A DNA stretch of 64,000 bases from Bacteroidetes bacterium 47-18 (GTDB lineage: Bacteria; Bacteroidota; Bacteroidia; Chitinophagales; Chitinophagaceae), in the NCBI GenBank assembly GCA_001897155.1, contig MKSF01000020.1:1-64000 (forward strand), read 5' to 3'. How positions within the stretch are numbered: position 1 is the first letter of the stretch; the number at the start of each line of letters is the position of its first letter. The notes below the pieces were generated by a model. The model worked only from the letters and a program-made list of their open reading frames with translations, had not been told where the DNA came from and ran no database searches. This document shows, piece after piece, positions 16,591 to 25,473 of this stretch. The position numbers and the translations under genes were made by a program.

Positions 16591-16968
16591 TCATCCCGCA
16601 CAACGGGCACAGATACCGTTGACCACACAATTCATATCCGTCACCGTATATCCCTGCGGCAGGCTAAGGTCAATATGCTGGGTGAGGCACTCTATATGAT
16701 GGCACCGGTCACATTTAAAATGAAAATGATCATGATGGTGGTGATTGTCCTCACAGGTGCTGCACACGGCAAAATAGCTTTTACCGTCCTCCGCCACTAT
16801 CTTATGGGTGATACCGTCCTTACAAAAGCTGTTCAATATCCTGTATATGGTAACCCTGTCCGCCTGTAAGGTCATTTTCTCTTCTATCATATCCTGGCTT
16901 AGGGCAGTATTGCTGCTGGAGAGTATCTCCATAATTTCCTGCTTGGCCGGCGTGTTTCGTCTTTTCAC
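16591..16968 (-). CDS. Fur-family metalloregulator (Fur/Zur-like)
   Basis: A 125-residue transcription factor with the Fur winged helix at ~1-65 (R-N-T-P-A-K-Q-E-I-M-E-I-L and D-R-V-T-I-Y-R at 37-43). A metal-binding dimerisation domain follows: Cys pairs C69/C72, C86/C89 and C120/C123 plus the His-rich run E-D-N-H-H-H-H-D-H-F-H-F at 73-84. The length is short for Fur and close to Zur-type regulators. The metal (zinc or iron) cannot be decided from sequence. It is divergent from the MtfA-like gene across 52 bases, so it may regulate that gene and itself. No perfect Fur box was recognised there. Confidence 0.85.
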   Translation of the reverse strand: MKRRNTPAKQEIMEILSSSNTALSQDMIEEKMTLQADRVTIYRILNSFCKDGITHKIVAEDGKSYFAVCSTCEDNHHHHDHFHFKCDRCHHIECLTQHIDLSLPQGYTVTDMNCVVNGICARCAG

Positions 16969-17020
16969 TTTCCAGATATTTGCTAATATTGTAAAGTTAA
17001 GCTTTTTTAGTGTAATTCAT

Positions 17021-17809
17021 ATGGATCATCCCACTGACTATATAGCGGTATTTATCATCGTTATCATCATATACGGCATAGTGCTTTACAGGAAAACCTT
17101 CCGTAAGCATCCCGCCGTTCCTGAAATCGCCCTGCATCAGTTGCTTACCATGCACGTGGCATTTTACAGGTCCCTGCCCGCTGCCCGGAAACAGGAATTC
17201 GTTGCCCGGATCAATAGCTTCCTGGCAGACGTTAATATCATCAACGTGGACAGGCAGCCGGTGAATGAGCTCGACAGGGCGCTGGTCGGCGCCAGCGCTA
17301 TTATACCCATTTTCAACTTTCCCGGCTGGAAATATAATAATATCAGCGAAGTGCTGCTATATCCCGACCGCTTCAATACATCCTACCAGACCCAGGGAGA
17401 GCTAAGGAATATCCTGGGTATGGTAGGCACAGGTCACCTGCATCACTCCATGCTGCTGAGCAGGCCTGCGCTCCGGGAAGGCTTTCGTCCCGAAGCGACT
17501 ACGAACACCGGCATACACGAGTTCGTCCACCTGATAGATATGGCGGACGGCAGCACGGACGGAGTGCCGGGCTTCCTGATACCCCGCGAGCTTGTCCGGC
17601 CCTGGATGGAGATCCTGTATGCCACCATACAGCAGATCAAAGATAATGACAGCGGGATACGGCCCTATGCCGCTGTCAATGAAGCGGAGTTCCTCAGCGT
17701 GGTATCGGAATATTTCTTTACCAGGCCGCAGGACCTCCGTAATGAGCACCCTGCACTTTACGAGATGCTGGAAAAGATCTATAATCCCGCCCCCGCACAG
17801 AAAAAATAA
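17021..17809 (+). CDS. Zinc-dependent peptidase, MtfA family (M90)
   Basis: A 262-residue protein with one N-terminal membrane segment (~8-25, I-A-V-F-I-I-V-I-I-I-Y) and a cytoplasmic MtfA-like metallopeptidase domain. The zinc motif H-E-F-V-H lies at 166-170, followed by a conserved glutamate region (N-E-A-E-F-L-S-V-V-S-E-Y-F-F). In E. coli MtfA is an aminopeptidase that titrates the Mlc repressor; there is no evidence for such a partner here. The open frame extends upstream across the Fur gene to 16808, but the ATG at 17021 lies just outside that gene and begins with a plausible membrane anchor, so it is preferred. Confidence 0.82.
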   Translation: MDHPTDYIAVFIIVIIIYGIVLYRKTFRKHPAVPEIALHQLLTMHVAFYRSLPAARKQEFVARINSFLADVNIINVDRQPVNELDRALVGASAIIPIFNFPGWKYNNISEVLLYPDRFNTSYQTQGELRNILGMVGTGHLHHSMLLSRPALREGFRPEATTNTGIHEFVHLIDMADGSTDGVPGFLIPRELVRPWMEILYATIQQIKDNDSGIRPYAAVNEAEFLSVVSEYFFTRPQDLRNEHPALYEMLEKIYNPAPAQKK

Positions 17810-17895
17810 GCCGCAATTTAAGCCTGCCTTCATACTATCTTTTATAACTCTTACGTTATTATTAAAAAAATATTAATTTTGTCGGGCAGAATGAT

Positions 17896-18939
17896 ATGAA
17901 TACGTATACTTTATACCTGATATTACTGGCTGGCGGCCTGTCTCTACTGGTACACTTCCTTGTAATAGATGTCACCCATAAAAAGGGCATTTTTATGGAC
18001 AGCCTGGATAAGATCCAGAAGGCCCATTCTATACCCACACCACGGATAGGCGGCCTGGGTATATTCCTGGCCTGTATGCTTATCATCAATGATTCCGTAC
18101 TGGGCACCAGCCTGATGCTGGCTTCCATTCCTGCCTTTATATCGGGCTTCCTGGAAGATTATTCCGGTCGTGTGGCGCCCCTGCAGCGCCTGGGCATCAT
18201 GCTTCTGTCACCGGTGCTGTGCATCATATTTATGCCCGCCAGCACCATTACACAGGCTTTCGGCGCCGATATTCCCATCGTGCTGTCCGCAGCGTTTACC
18301 ATACTTATCAGCCTCGCCATGGTGAATGGCGTCAATTTCATAGACGGTCAGAACGGCCTGGCGTCAGGCTCTATCCTGATCACACAGGCGGCCATCCTGA
18401 CCATGGGCATCATGTACCAGGATACCAGCGTGATATATATCAGCGCCATCATCCTGATCAGCACCTTCACTTTCATGCTGTTCAATTATCCCTTTGCCAA
18501 AATATTCCTGGGAGACGGCGGCGCCTATTTTTTAGGCTTTATCACTGCTATCCTCGTCATCTGCCTGTACAGCCAGCATACGCAGCACATATCCTTCCTG
18601 CTGATCCCCGCACTGCTGATCTATCCCCTGTGGGAGGTGGTGTTCTCCATTATCAGGAAAATGTTCTTTGATAAGATATCGCCCCTGCAATCGGATAAAT
18701 ACCACCTGCACCAGTTGATCTTCAGGAACCAGGCCCAGAGCAAGCATTATATACCCAGCCTTATCATACTGCCCATGCAGCTCGTCATAGCTGTACTCGC
18801 TATATGGAATGCCGGCAGCACGGGTGTGCTGGCGATGCTTATCCTGACCTATTTTGCGGCATATACCGTTCTCTACATTTATACCAAGCGGCTGGATATG
18901 ATCAAAAGAGCCCAGGTGCTCAGTAAGTCGAACAGGTAA
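17896..18939 (+). CDS. Undecaprenyl-phosphate sugar-1-phosphate transferase (MraY/WecA/WbpL superfamily)
   Basis: A 347-residue polytopic membrane enzyme, about ten to eleven helices, that transfers a HexNAc-1-phosphate from a UDP-sugar to undecaprenyl phosphate to start surface polysaccharide assembly. Superfamily motifs: P-R-I-G-G-L-G near 49-55, G-F-L-E-D-Y-S at 84-90 (Glu-Asp in place of Asp-Asp, as in WbpL-like members), V-N-F-I-D-G-Q-N-G-L-A-S-G at 146-158, F-L-G-D-G-G-A-Y-F-L-G, and the cytoplasmic loop motif D-K-Y-H-L-H-Q. It is not in a mur cluster, so WecA/WbpL function is more likely than MraY. No polysaccharide genes adjoin it. Confidence 0.85.
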   Translation: MNTYTLYLILLAGGLSLLVHFLVIDVTHKKGIFMDSLDKIQKAHSIPTPRIGGLGIFLACMLIINDSVLGTSLMLASIPAFISGFLEDYSGRVAPLQRLGIMLLSPVLCIIFMPASTITQAFGADIPIVLSAAFTILISLAMVNGVNFIDGQNGLASGSILITQAAILTMGIMYQDTSVIYISAIILISTFTFMLFNYPFAKIFLGDGGAYFLGFITAILVICLYSQHTQHISFLLIPALLIYPLWEVVFSIIRKMFFDKISPLQSDKYHLHQLIFRNQAQSKHYIPSLIILPMQLVIAVLAIWNAGSTGVLAMLILTYFAAYTVLYIYTKRLDMIKRAQVLSKSNR

Positions 18940-19045
18940 CTTTTGAGGTGACACTTATAAGGTTGCTGGTGAAGAACACCAACAGCGGAGAGATAATAAT
19001 AACAGAGGGGAAATGAAAACAGCGTAAGCTATCAGGCTTAAAAAA

Positions 19046-19080
19046 TGAAAAGGGCTGTCCGGCATGGACAGCCCTTTTCA
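19046..19080. terminator. Bidirectional terminator between the sugar transferase gene and ndk
   Basis: Perfect 15-bp stem TGAAAAGGGCTGTCC / GGACAGCCCTTTTCA with a 5-base loop, placed between two convergent genes. Confidence 0.9.
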
Positions 19081-19099
19081 TATTCGATACCTGTTATCA

Positions 19100-19516
19100 T
19101 TAGAATTGCTCTAAGCCGGAGAAGAAGAAGCTGCCTTCTATAGCGGCGTTCTCATCACTGTCGGAGCCGTGCACTGCGTTTTCACCTATGGATCTGGCAT
19201 ACAGCTTACGGATAGTGCCTTCCGCGGCCTCTGCCGGGTTGGTAGCTCCTATCAGCTGGCGGAAATCAGCAACCGCATTATCTTTTTCCAGGATAGCTGC
19301 AACGATCGGACCTGAGCTCATAAAATCAACCAGCTCACCATAGAAGGGTCTTTCCTTGTGCACTTCGTAGAATTTGCCCGCCTGCGCCGCTGTCAGGTGA
19401 ATATACTTCATCGCTACTAACTTGAAACCACCTTTGATGATATGATCTAAAATTGCTCCGGTATAGCCTGCTGACACTGCATCAGGCTTAATCATTGTAA
19501 ATGTTTTATTGGACAT
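19100..19516 (-). CDS. ndk: Nucleoside-diphosphate kinase
   Basis: A 138-residue enzyme that balances nucleoside triphosphate pools by phosphate transfer through a phosphohistidine. It begins [10 protein letters not shown], the family signature, and has [15 protein letters not shown]. The active-site motif N-A-V-H-G-S-D-S gives His116. Full length for a bacterial Ndk. Convergent with the sugar transferase gene across a shared terminator, and divergent from tsf. Confidence 0.96.
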   Translation of the reverse strand: MSNKTFTMIKPDAVSAGYTGAILDHIIKGGFKLVAMKYIHLTAAQAGKFYEVHKERPFYGELVDFMSSGPIVAAILEKDNAVADFRQLIGATNPAEAAEGTIRKLYARSIGENAVHGSDSDENAAIEGSFFFSGLEQF

Positions 19517-19617
19517 TGATTGTAAATTTTACGCGAAAATAAATCAAAAAAATTGATTAGCGATTATTTCACGCGCTGTAAAGGCAAAAAAACATCTGAT
19601 TAATTATTTTTTTTCAC

Positions 19618-19625
19618 TAAATTTG
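19618..19625 (+). promoter_or_regulatory. -7 promoter element of tsf
   Basis: TAAATTTG, exact TAnnTTTG match, 54 bases before the ATG at 19680. Confidence 0.6.
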
Positions 19626-19679
19626 CAGTCGCAAAATATATTTTATAAATATTTATACACAATTAAAAATTAATTTACA

Positions 19680-20516
19680 ATGAGTATAGCAATTAGCGCT
19701 GCAGATGTAAACAAATTACGCCAGGCAACTGGTGCTGGTATGATGGATTGTCGTAAAGCATTGGCTGAAAGTAATGGTGATTTTGAAGGTGCAATTGATT
19801 ATTTAAGGAAGAAAGGCCAGAAAGTTGCTGCCAACCGTAGCGACCGTGATGCGAAAGAAGGTGTTGCTATTGCTGTAGCTACTCCGGACGGTACCATAGG
19901 TATCGCACTGCAGATCTCTGCAGAAACGGATTTCGTATCTAAGAACCAGGAATTTATTGATTTTGCCAATGAAGTGGCTAAAATCGCTCTGGAAAACCTG
20001 CCTGCCGACATCGAAGCGTTAAAAGCACTGCCAATGGCTGATGCCACCGTAGGTGATAAAGTACTGGAAATGGTAGCTAAGATCGGTGAAAAGATCGATA
20101 TCGTGGCGCTGGAAACAGTGAAAGCTGATGCTGTTGTTCCTTATATCCACGGCAATTACCGTATCGGTGTGCTGGTAGGACTGAACCAGGCGCAAAACGA
20201 TGCCGTGGTAAGTGCCGGTAAAGACGTAGCGATGCAGATCGCAGCGATGAATCCTATGGGCATAGACAGCTCCAGCATTGCTCCTGAAGTGATCGAGCGT
20301 GAAAAAGCGATCGCTATCGAGCAGATCGTAGCAGAAGGCAAGCCTGCTGATATGGCGGAAAAAATTGCTGCCGGCAAGCTGAACAAGTTCTTTAAGGATA
20401 ATACCTTATTACCTCAGCCTTTCGTGAAAGACGGTAACCAGTCTGTACAGGATTACCTGAATTCCGTTGCCAAAGGTCTGACCGTAACTGCTTTCAAACG
20501 TTTAGCTTTAGGTTAA
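19680..20516 (+). CDS. tsf: Translation elongation factor Ts
   Basis: A 278-residue guanine-nucleotide exchange factor for EF-Tu. The N-terminal UBA-like module has the signature L-R-Q-A-T-G-A-G-M-M-D-C-R-K-A-L. The core contains I-S-A-E-T-D-F-V-S-K-N, which contacts EF-Tu, followed by the second core subdomain and the C-terminal part. Full length. It has its own promoter and terminator and is not preceded by rpsB, which is the common neighbour of tsf in many bacteria. Confidence 0.97.
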   Translation: MSIAISAADVNKLRQATGAGMMDCRKALAESNGDFEGAIDYLRKKGQKVAANRSDRDAKEGVAIAVATPDGTIGIALQISAETDFVSKNQEFIDFANEVAKIALENLPADIEALKALPMADATVGDKVLEMVAKIGEKIDIVALETVKADAVVPYIHGNYRIGVLVGLNQAQNDAVVSAGKDVAMQIAAMNPMGIDSSSIAPEVIEREKAIAIEQIVAEGKPADMAEKIAAGKLNKFFKDNTLLPQPFVKDGNQSVQDYLNSVAKGLTVTAFKRLALG

Positions 20517-20566
20517 TTAACACAACAGGGCTTTGATCAGAGCCCTTCCAATAAAAAATAAAACAC

Positions 20567-20600
20567 AAGACTCACAATTGTACAATTGTGAGTCTTTTTT
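20567..20600 (+). terminator. Rho-independent terminator of tsf
   Basis: 14-bp arms AAGACTCACAATTG / CAATTGTGAGTCTT around TA, continuing into a T-run. A second, shorter hairpin (GGGCT...AGCCC, about 20528-20545) precedes it directly after the stop codon. Confidence 0.9.
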
Positions 20601-20631
20601 GTTTAAGATTATAATAAATACCGGCTCCTGC

Positions 20632-21270
20632 TTAGGCAGGCACTTTCTCTTCCAGCAAGGTAACGGTACCTTTCTCCACGCAATACATAGCGCCTACCAG
20701 CATGATCCTTTCCTGCTCCACCAGCTCCCTGATCACGCTGCTCTGGGACAGTATGGACTGCCTGGAAAGCTCCACATTCAGTTCCGCCACATTATCCACG
20801 AATTCCTTATCATCGCTGTTGCACGTTGCGCCATGTTTGCAGGCCGCCTGTACAGCAGGCCGGATCTTATCCAAGAGGACGGTCAGGTTACCCATTTTCA
20901 CATTGTCAATAGCGCCTTTCACAGCGCCGCAATTGGTATGTCCCATTACCACTATGAGCCTGGCGCCCGCTACGGCAGTGGCATATTCCAGTGAGCCCAG
21001 CACATTTTCAGAGATCACGTTGCCGGCCATCCTCACACTGAACACATCACCGATACCCTGGTCAAATAATAATTCAACCGGCGCGCGCGAATCCATACAG
21101 CTTAAAATAGCCGCAAAAGGCTTCTGCTGCTTCCCTGTGAGCTCTATTTTGCTCAGCAGGTCCTTATTTACACTGATACCGTTTAAAAATCTCTGGTTAC
21201 CGTCCAGTAAGATGCTTAATGCGTCCTGTGGTGTTATCTCTTCAAGGTTATTGTTATACTTCTGTAACAT
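20632..21270 (-). CDS. Beta-class carbonic anhydrase
   Basis: A 212-residue zinc enzyme interconverting CO2 and bicarbonate. Zinc ligands: Cys58 and Asp60 with Arg62 in S-C-M-D-S-R, and His111/Cys114 in H-T-N-C-G-A, all in the standard order. It follows the SulP transporter gene on the minus strand with a 66-base gap. Pairing of SulP with carbonic anhydrase suggests bicarbonate uptake and fixation of CO2 into anaplerotic carboxylations; the pairing is seen, the role inferred. Confidence 0.93.
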   Translation of the reverse strand: MLQKYNNNLEEITPQDALSILLDGNQRFLNGISVNKDLLSKIELTGKQQKPFAAILSCMDSRAPVELLFDQGIGDVFSVRMAGNVISENVLGSLEYATAVAGARLIVVMGHTNCGAVKGAIDNVKMGNLTVLLDKIRPAVQAACKHGATCNSDDKEFVDNVAELNVELSRQSILSQSSVIRELVEQERIMLVGAMYCVEKGTVTLLEEKVPA

Positions 21271-21336
21271 CGTTTCTGAAAATTAAATAATTTAAGGGTG
21301 TTAAATAAAACAGGTTAAAATCCATATTACCGCCGA

Positions 21337-23013
21337 TTATACATCCAGTTCCTTCAGCAGCTTATTGTGCTTCCCGGCCCATTTCCTGGCGTCTTCATTA
21401 TGCTCCAGCTTATCCATCAGGTAGCGTACGCTCGTACCTTCCGGTATCCTGTACTCATTCCTGAAGCCGATCAGGGAAACAGTTATCCCCTTGGAGGGCG
21501 CTTTAATCGTATAGAATTCCCGGATCTCCTCCAATACGTCATAGTCGATATACTCGGAATCGGTAGCGTCAATGACCACCGTAGCGCCGGAAGGAAAGCT
21601 GTCCAGTGTCTTCTTGATGCTGCCCTTGTTCAGGAAGGAAACCTCCTGTGCCAGCTGCAGCGTGATCACGTCCTGGTTTTCCGCCTGGATACGCTTGTAA
21701 TAATAGGGAATACGCGTATTGGCCCTCAGCAGGTAGAATATGCTGATCACCATACCCAGACCGACACCTTTTAAAAGCCCCAGGAAAGGCAGCGCAACCG
21801 CTATGGCAGTTACAACAAACGGGATGAATTCCGTTCTTCCCACCTTATACATATGAACAAAAATAGCAGGCCGTGCCAGGCGGTATCCCGTAAAGATCAG
21901 GATAGCGGCAAGGGCAGATTTGGGGATCATATTCAGGATAGAAGGAATAGCCGCCACACAGCCGAACAGTAATATGCCGTGGATAATGGTCGACATCTTG
22001 GTCCTGGCGCCCGCGTTGATATTGGCGCTGGAACGTACGATCACGGAAGTGATGGGCAGACCGCCTATCAGCCCGCTGGTGACGTTACCGATACCCTGGG
22101 CTATAAGCTCCTTATTGCCTGAGGTGTTCCTTTTCAGCGGGTCCAGCTTATCCGTTGCCTCTATGCACAGGAGGGTCTCTATAGACGCCACTACTGCGAT
22201 GATAAGGCCGTATTGCCACACCAGCGGGTTAGTAAACCCGTTGAAATCAGGGAAGGTAAACTGCGCAAAGAATTCCGATGCCGATGTAGGCACTGTCAGT
22301 TGCACCAGGTAATCATCATCCAGGTGCATCGTGCCGCTGATCCTGTGAAACAGGATGTTCAGGAGCGTACCTACTACCACTACCACCAGCCCGGCCGGCA
22401 CCATCTGGAGCTTTCTGAAAGGCTTGGTAGTCCATAGAATCAGTATCCCTAGGCATACCAGCGTTATGGTAACGGCGCCCCAGTGAATATTGTCCATCAG
22501 GCCTGTCAGCAGGTTGGGGTCCATACCGCGTTCACCGTCGAACATTCCTACCCTGCCTTCCGTATAGCCCACTGCGTCCCGCAATTGCTTGAAGATAATG
22601 GTCAGGCCTATTCCCGCCAGCATACCTTCTATCACGCTGGAAGGAAAGAAATTGGCAAAAGTACCGGCCTTGGCCACGCCCAATAAAAACTGGAAAACAC
22701 CGGAAAGCACTACGGCACACAAGAACACGTCAAAGGCCTTCAACTCTGTCATAGCCCCCACCACGATAGCTACAAGCCCCGCAGCAGGACCGCTGACACT
22801 GAACGTACTTTTACTGAAAAAACCAATAATAATACCCCCTATCACACCGGCAACAATGCCGGAAAATAAAGGTACCTGGTTCTCGGGAGCCACACCCTGA
22901 CCCTGGGATGCCTGGGCGATCCCAAGGCATAAAGGCAATGCTATCAGGAACACGATGAGCCCGGCCATAATATCATGTTTGGCACCGGAAAAAATGCTTT
23001 CCTTCTTATTCAT
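21337..23013 (-). CDS. SulP-family anion transporter with STAS domain (probable bicarbonate transporter)
   Basis: A 558-residue membrane protein. The transmembrane part (~1-430, 12-14 segments) begins A-G-L-I-V-F-L-I-A-L-P-L-C-L-G-I-A and contains the SulP-type stretch S-V-S-G-P-A-A-G-L. The C-terminal STAS domain covers ~435-545 (V-I-D-A-T-D-S-E-Y-I-D-Y-D-V-L). SulP members carry sulfate, bicarbonate or organic acids. The adjoining carbonic anhydrase favours bicarbonate, but sulfate cannot be excluded. Head gene of a two-gene minus-strand unit. Confidence 0.88.
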   Translation of the reverse strand: MNKKESIFSGAKHDIMAGLIVFLIALPLCLGIAQASQGQGVAPENQVPLFSGIVAGVIGGIIIGFFSKSTFSVSGPAAGLVAIVVGAMTELKAFDVFLCAVVLSGVFQFLLGVAKAGTFANFFPSSVIEGMLAGIGLTIIFKQLRDAVGYTEGRVGMFDGERGMDPNLLTGLMDNIHWGAVTITLVCLGILILWTTKPFRKLQMVPAGLVVVVVGTLLNILFHRISGTMHLDDDYLVQLTVPTSASEFFAQFTFPDFNGFTNPLVWQYGLIIAVVASIETLLCIEATDKLDPLKRNTSGNKELIAQGIGNVTSGLIGGLPITSVIVRSSANINAGARTKMSTIIHGILLFGCVAAIPSILNMIPKSALAAILIFTGYRLARPAIFVHMYKVGRTEFIPFVVTAIAVALPFLGLLKGVGLGMVISIFYLLRANTRIPYYYKRIQAENQDVITLQLAQEVSFLNKGSIKKTLDSFPSGATVVIDATDSEYIDYDVLEEIREFYTIKAPSKGITVSLIGFRNEYRIPEGTSVRYLMDKLEHNEDARKWAGKHNKLLKELDV

Positions 23014-23225
23014 AGATATAAAAATTTAATACAATAATTATCAATACTAACTCAAGCGCAAACCGTTTAGTTGATCGACCAGACAGCCGTTAACAATATT
23101 TTGGCTATAAAAAGATACAGCTTCAACATTGCCGGCTGCCGAAAAAGCGGCAGAAACGTAACATCGGGGAATACGGTAACAGATGGCGTCATACAGAAAA
23201 TGACACCGGGAAAAGGGAAAGGGTA

Positions 23226-23525
23226 CTAACAGTTGGGAGGCATTTCCAGCACCTGGAGATGATACCACTTATGTAGCGGCTCGTCATAGCTGAAGAAACT
23301 GTGCATGACCCGGAATATAAGCGGTGTATCAATACCGGGATAAGAGTAGTGCAGGTAAGCCGCGAACAGCTTTGCCTCCTCCTCTATCATATTGCTGGTA
23401 GTTTCCTGAAGATCCTCCGTCATTTGCTGCTGTATGGCGATATCGCTGTCCGTACCGTTGCTCACAGGCAGGAACGGAATGGTCATTATAAAAATGAACA
23501 AAACAGCCATGATCTTATTCAGCAT
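23226..23525 (-). CDS. Small exported or membrane protein of unknown function
   Basis: A 99-residue product beginning MLNKIMAVLFIFIMTIPFLP, a signal peptide or single membrane segment, then an acidic, Gln-rich region (IAIQQQMTEDLQETTSN) and a Tyr/His/Trp-rich C-terminus. I do not recognise the family. The frame stays open upstream to 23579, but the ATG at 23525 starts directly at the hydrophobic segment and is preferred. It lies 212 bases upstream of SulP on the same strand; that gap holds nothing recognisable. The ~300 bases on its other side, up to the helicase gene, are AT-rich and contain only a weak TAATTTCG promoter-like site at 23793. Confidence 0.5.
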   Translation of the reverse strand: MLNKIMAVLFIFIMTIPFLPVSNGTDSDIAIQQQMTEDLQETTSNMIEEEAKLFAAYLHYSYPGIDTPLIFRVMHSFFSYDEPLHKWYHLQVLEMPPNC

Positions 23526-23826
23526 AATCCGAAAGGCATTAAAGAGTTCCAAAGATAATTTTGAAACGCCTAAAATCAAAATATTTATTTACAATTAATA
23601 ATTAATTAAAACCTATGTTCTTTCATGACATCCGGTTATAAAAAGTTATCAATCAGCAGATTTGATATTCCCTGCCTGTCCCTGTAACAGCCTGATGCGC
23701 AGGCGGCGGAACGGAATGCCGTTCATTGCTCCGTAAAAGAAGCGCGCATAATATAATGCCTGCCGTATGGCCTACCACATCCAATAACTTCGTAATTTCG
23801 CGTTTTTACATCAACAGAACGTCCTT

Positions 23827-25161
23827 ATGGAATTTGAGTATAAAGGTTTAGAACGTATTTTAGAATATCTGGAGATCAGCGACCTGAATGATATGCAGAA
23901 GGCATGTATAACAGCCTGCCGCACCCATCCCAATGTACAACTGCTCTCTCCTACCGGCTCCGGTAAGACGCTGGCATTTTTGCTGAGCCTGCTGGAGCGG
24001 CTGGATGCCGGCAATACCGCCACCACCCAGGCCATGATCATCGTGCCGTCCCGTGAGCTGGCCCAGCAGATAGACCAGGTATTCCGCTCGCTGCGCACGG
24101 GTCTGAAGCTGACCTTATGCTACGGCGGACACAAAAGAGAGATAGAAGAGAACAACCTCATACAGCCCCCGGCAGTGATCATAGGAACACCCGGCAGGCT
24201 GGGCGACCATATCAGGAGGAATAATATCACGACAGCGTCCATCCATACCCTGATACTGGATGAATTTGACAAGACCCTGGAAGCGGGCTTCCAGGAAGAG
24301 GTGCAGTTCATTACGGACAGCCTCACGGCCGTGCAGCAACGAATACTTACTTCCGCTACTACAGCCGTACCGGTACCGGAGTTCCTGAATTTCGATCCAT
24401 CCGTCACTATCAACTTCCTGCCGGAAGCCCCCGGTGAAAAGCAGGCGCTGGACCTGAAATACGTGGTATCGGAAGATACGCTCAAAGCGCAGACCATCGT
24501 TAAGCTCATCTGTCATCTCGGCAGCCGGCCTACCATTATATTCTGCAACCAGCGGGACAGCGTGGAGCTCGTGTCGCAGGCTATCAAAGATTTAGGCATA
24601 CCCTGTGTATATTACCATGGGCAGATGGAGCAGCGGGACCGTGACGCAGCCCTTTGTAAATTCCGGAACGGCACTTCCCTGATCCTGGTGACTACCGATA
24701 TCGCCGCCAGGGGACTTGATATTCCGCACATACGGTATATCATTCATTATAACCTGCCGCCCAACGAGGAGAGCTTCATCCACCGGAACGGGAGAACAGC
24801 ACGTATGGAAGCATCGGGAACCGCCATACTGGTATTAAGCCCCAAGGAATACCTGCCACCTTACACCACCGACAGTGACATTGAAAAGATCACGCTGGCG
24901 GATGATTACACCTTACCCGACAAGCCCAAATGGGTCACCCTGTATATGCCTTTAGGCAAAAAGAACAAGATCAGCAAGGGCGATATCGCCGGCTTCCTGA
25001 TCAACCAGGGCAAAATGCGGGCGGAAGATATCGGCATCATAGAAGTGAAGGACTTCAGCGCCTTTATCGCCGTGCGGAGAACCAAAGCTACCCACCTGAT
25101 CCACGAGACCAGGGAAGCCCGGATCAAAAATAAAAAGGCAAAGCTGGAATTTGCCAAATAG
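23827..25161 (+). CDS. DEAD-box-type RNA helicase, DbpA-like
   Basis: A 444-residue ATP-dependent RNA helicase. Motifs: S-P-T-G-S-G-K-T (Walker A, ~40-47), P-S-R-E-L-A (Ia), T-P-G-R-L (Ib), L-D-E-F-D (motif II, with Phe in place of Ala of DEAD), S-A-T (III), T-T-D-I-A-A-R-G-L-D (V) and H-R-N-G-R-T-A-R (VI, with Asn where Ile/Val is usual). The C-terminal ~75 residues (P-K-W-V-T-L-Y...G-K-K-N-K-I-S-K-G-D-I) match the DbpA RNA-binding domain that recognises 23S rRNA hairpin 92, so a role in 50S subunit assembly is likely. Single gene with a strong terminator. Confidence 0.88.
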   Translation: MEFEYKGLERILEYLEISDLNDMQKACITACRTHPNVQLLSPTGSGKTLAFLLSLLERLDAGNTATTQAMIIVPSRELAQQIDQVFRSLRTGLKLTLCYGGHKREIEENNLIQPPAVIIGTPGRLGDHIRRNNITTASIHTLILDEFDKTLEAGFQEEVQFITDSLTAVQQRILTSATTAVPVPEFLNFDPSVTINFLPEAPGEKQALDLKYVVSEDTLKAQTIVKLICHLGSRPTIIFCNQRDSVELVSQAIKDLGIPCVYYHGQMEQRDRDAALCKFRNGTSLILVTTDIAARGLDIPHIRYIIHYNLPPNEESFIHRNGRTARMEASGTAILVLSPKEYLPPYTTDSDIEKITLADDYTLPDKPKWVTLYMPLGKKNKISKGDIAGFLINQGKMRAEDIGIIEVKDFSAFIAVRRTKATHLIHETREARIKNKKAKLEFAK

Positions 25162-25192
25162 CAGGCAGCCAGCTTATAAGATATCACAGCAT

Positions 25193-25226
25193 TGCAGGCC
25201 CTTGATTACAGGCCTGCATTTTTTTT
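25193..25226 (+). terminator. Rho-independent terminator of the helicase gene
   Basis: 8-bp stem TGCAGGCC / GGCCTGCA with a 10-base loop, followed by T8. Confidence 0.9.
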
Positions 25227-25270
25227 AGACTATATCTAGGAAACCAAACCATTATAAGCTGCAAATTATG

Positions 25271-25400
25271 ATAAAAAATTCCCCTTACATCTGTCCGGAA
25301 GGACCGACACCTTCAGTTCCTTTATAGTAAAGAGGTCTGTGACCCGCAGGCAGGGCACTGCTCAGCGAAGCGTATCCTTAATAAGAAGCAGATAGTCACT
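25271..25400 (+). repeat. Dispersed intergenic repeat, copy B (subtype 1)
   Basis: Contains AAATTCCCC...TGTCCGGAAGGACC (25276-25304), CAGTTCCTTTATAG, GACCCGCAGG (25341-25350), CTCAGCGAAGCG (25361-25372) and the right end GAAGCAGATAGTCACT (25385-25400), in the same order as copy A. Lies between a terminator and a cobalamin riboswitch. Confidence 0.75.
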
Positions 25401-25457
25401 ATTTGTTTACCCGTAAATATCTTTTTCCTATCCTGTTGTTTACCGCCGTATTTTACC

Positions 25458-25465
25458 TACTTTTG
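25458..25465 (+). promoter_or_regulatory. -7 promoter element upstream of cobalamin riboswitch 1
   Basis: TACTTTTG, exact TAnnTTTG match; transcription would start a few bases before the riboswitch begins at about 25474. Confidence 0.65.
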
Positions 25466-25473
25466 CACCGCTG

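Noticed and set aside
16808-17020. 71-codon N-terminal extension of the MtfA-like peptidase
   Set aside because: It runs across the opposite-strand Fur gene and has no family resemblance; the ATG at 17021 gives a normal protein.
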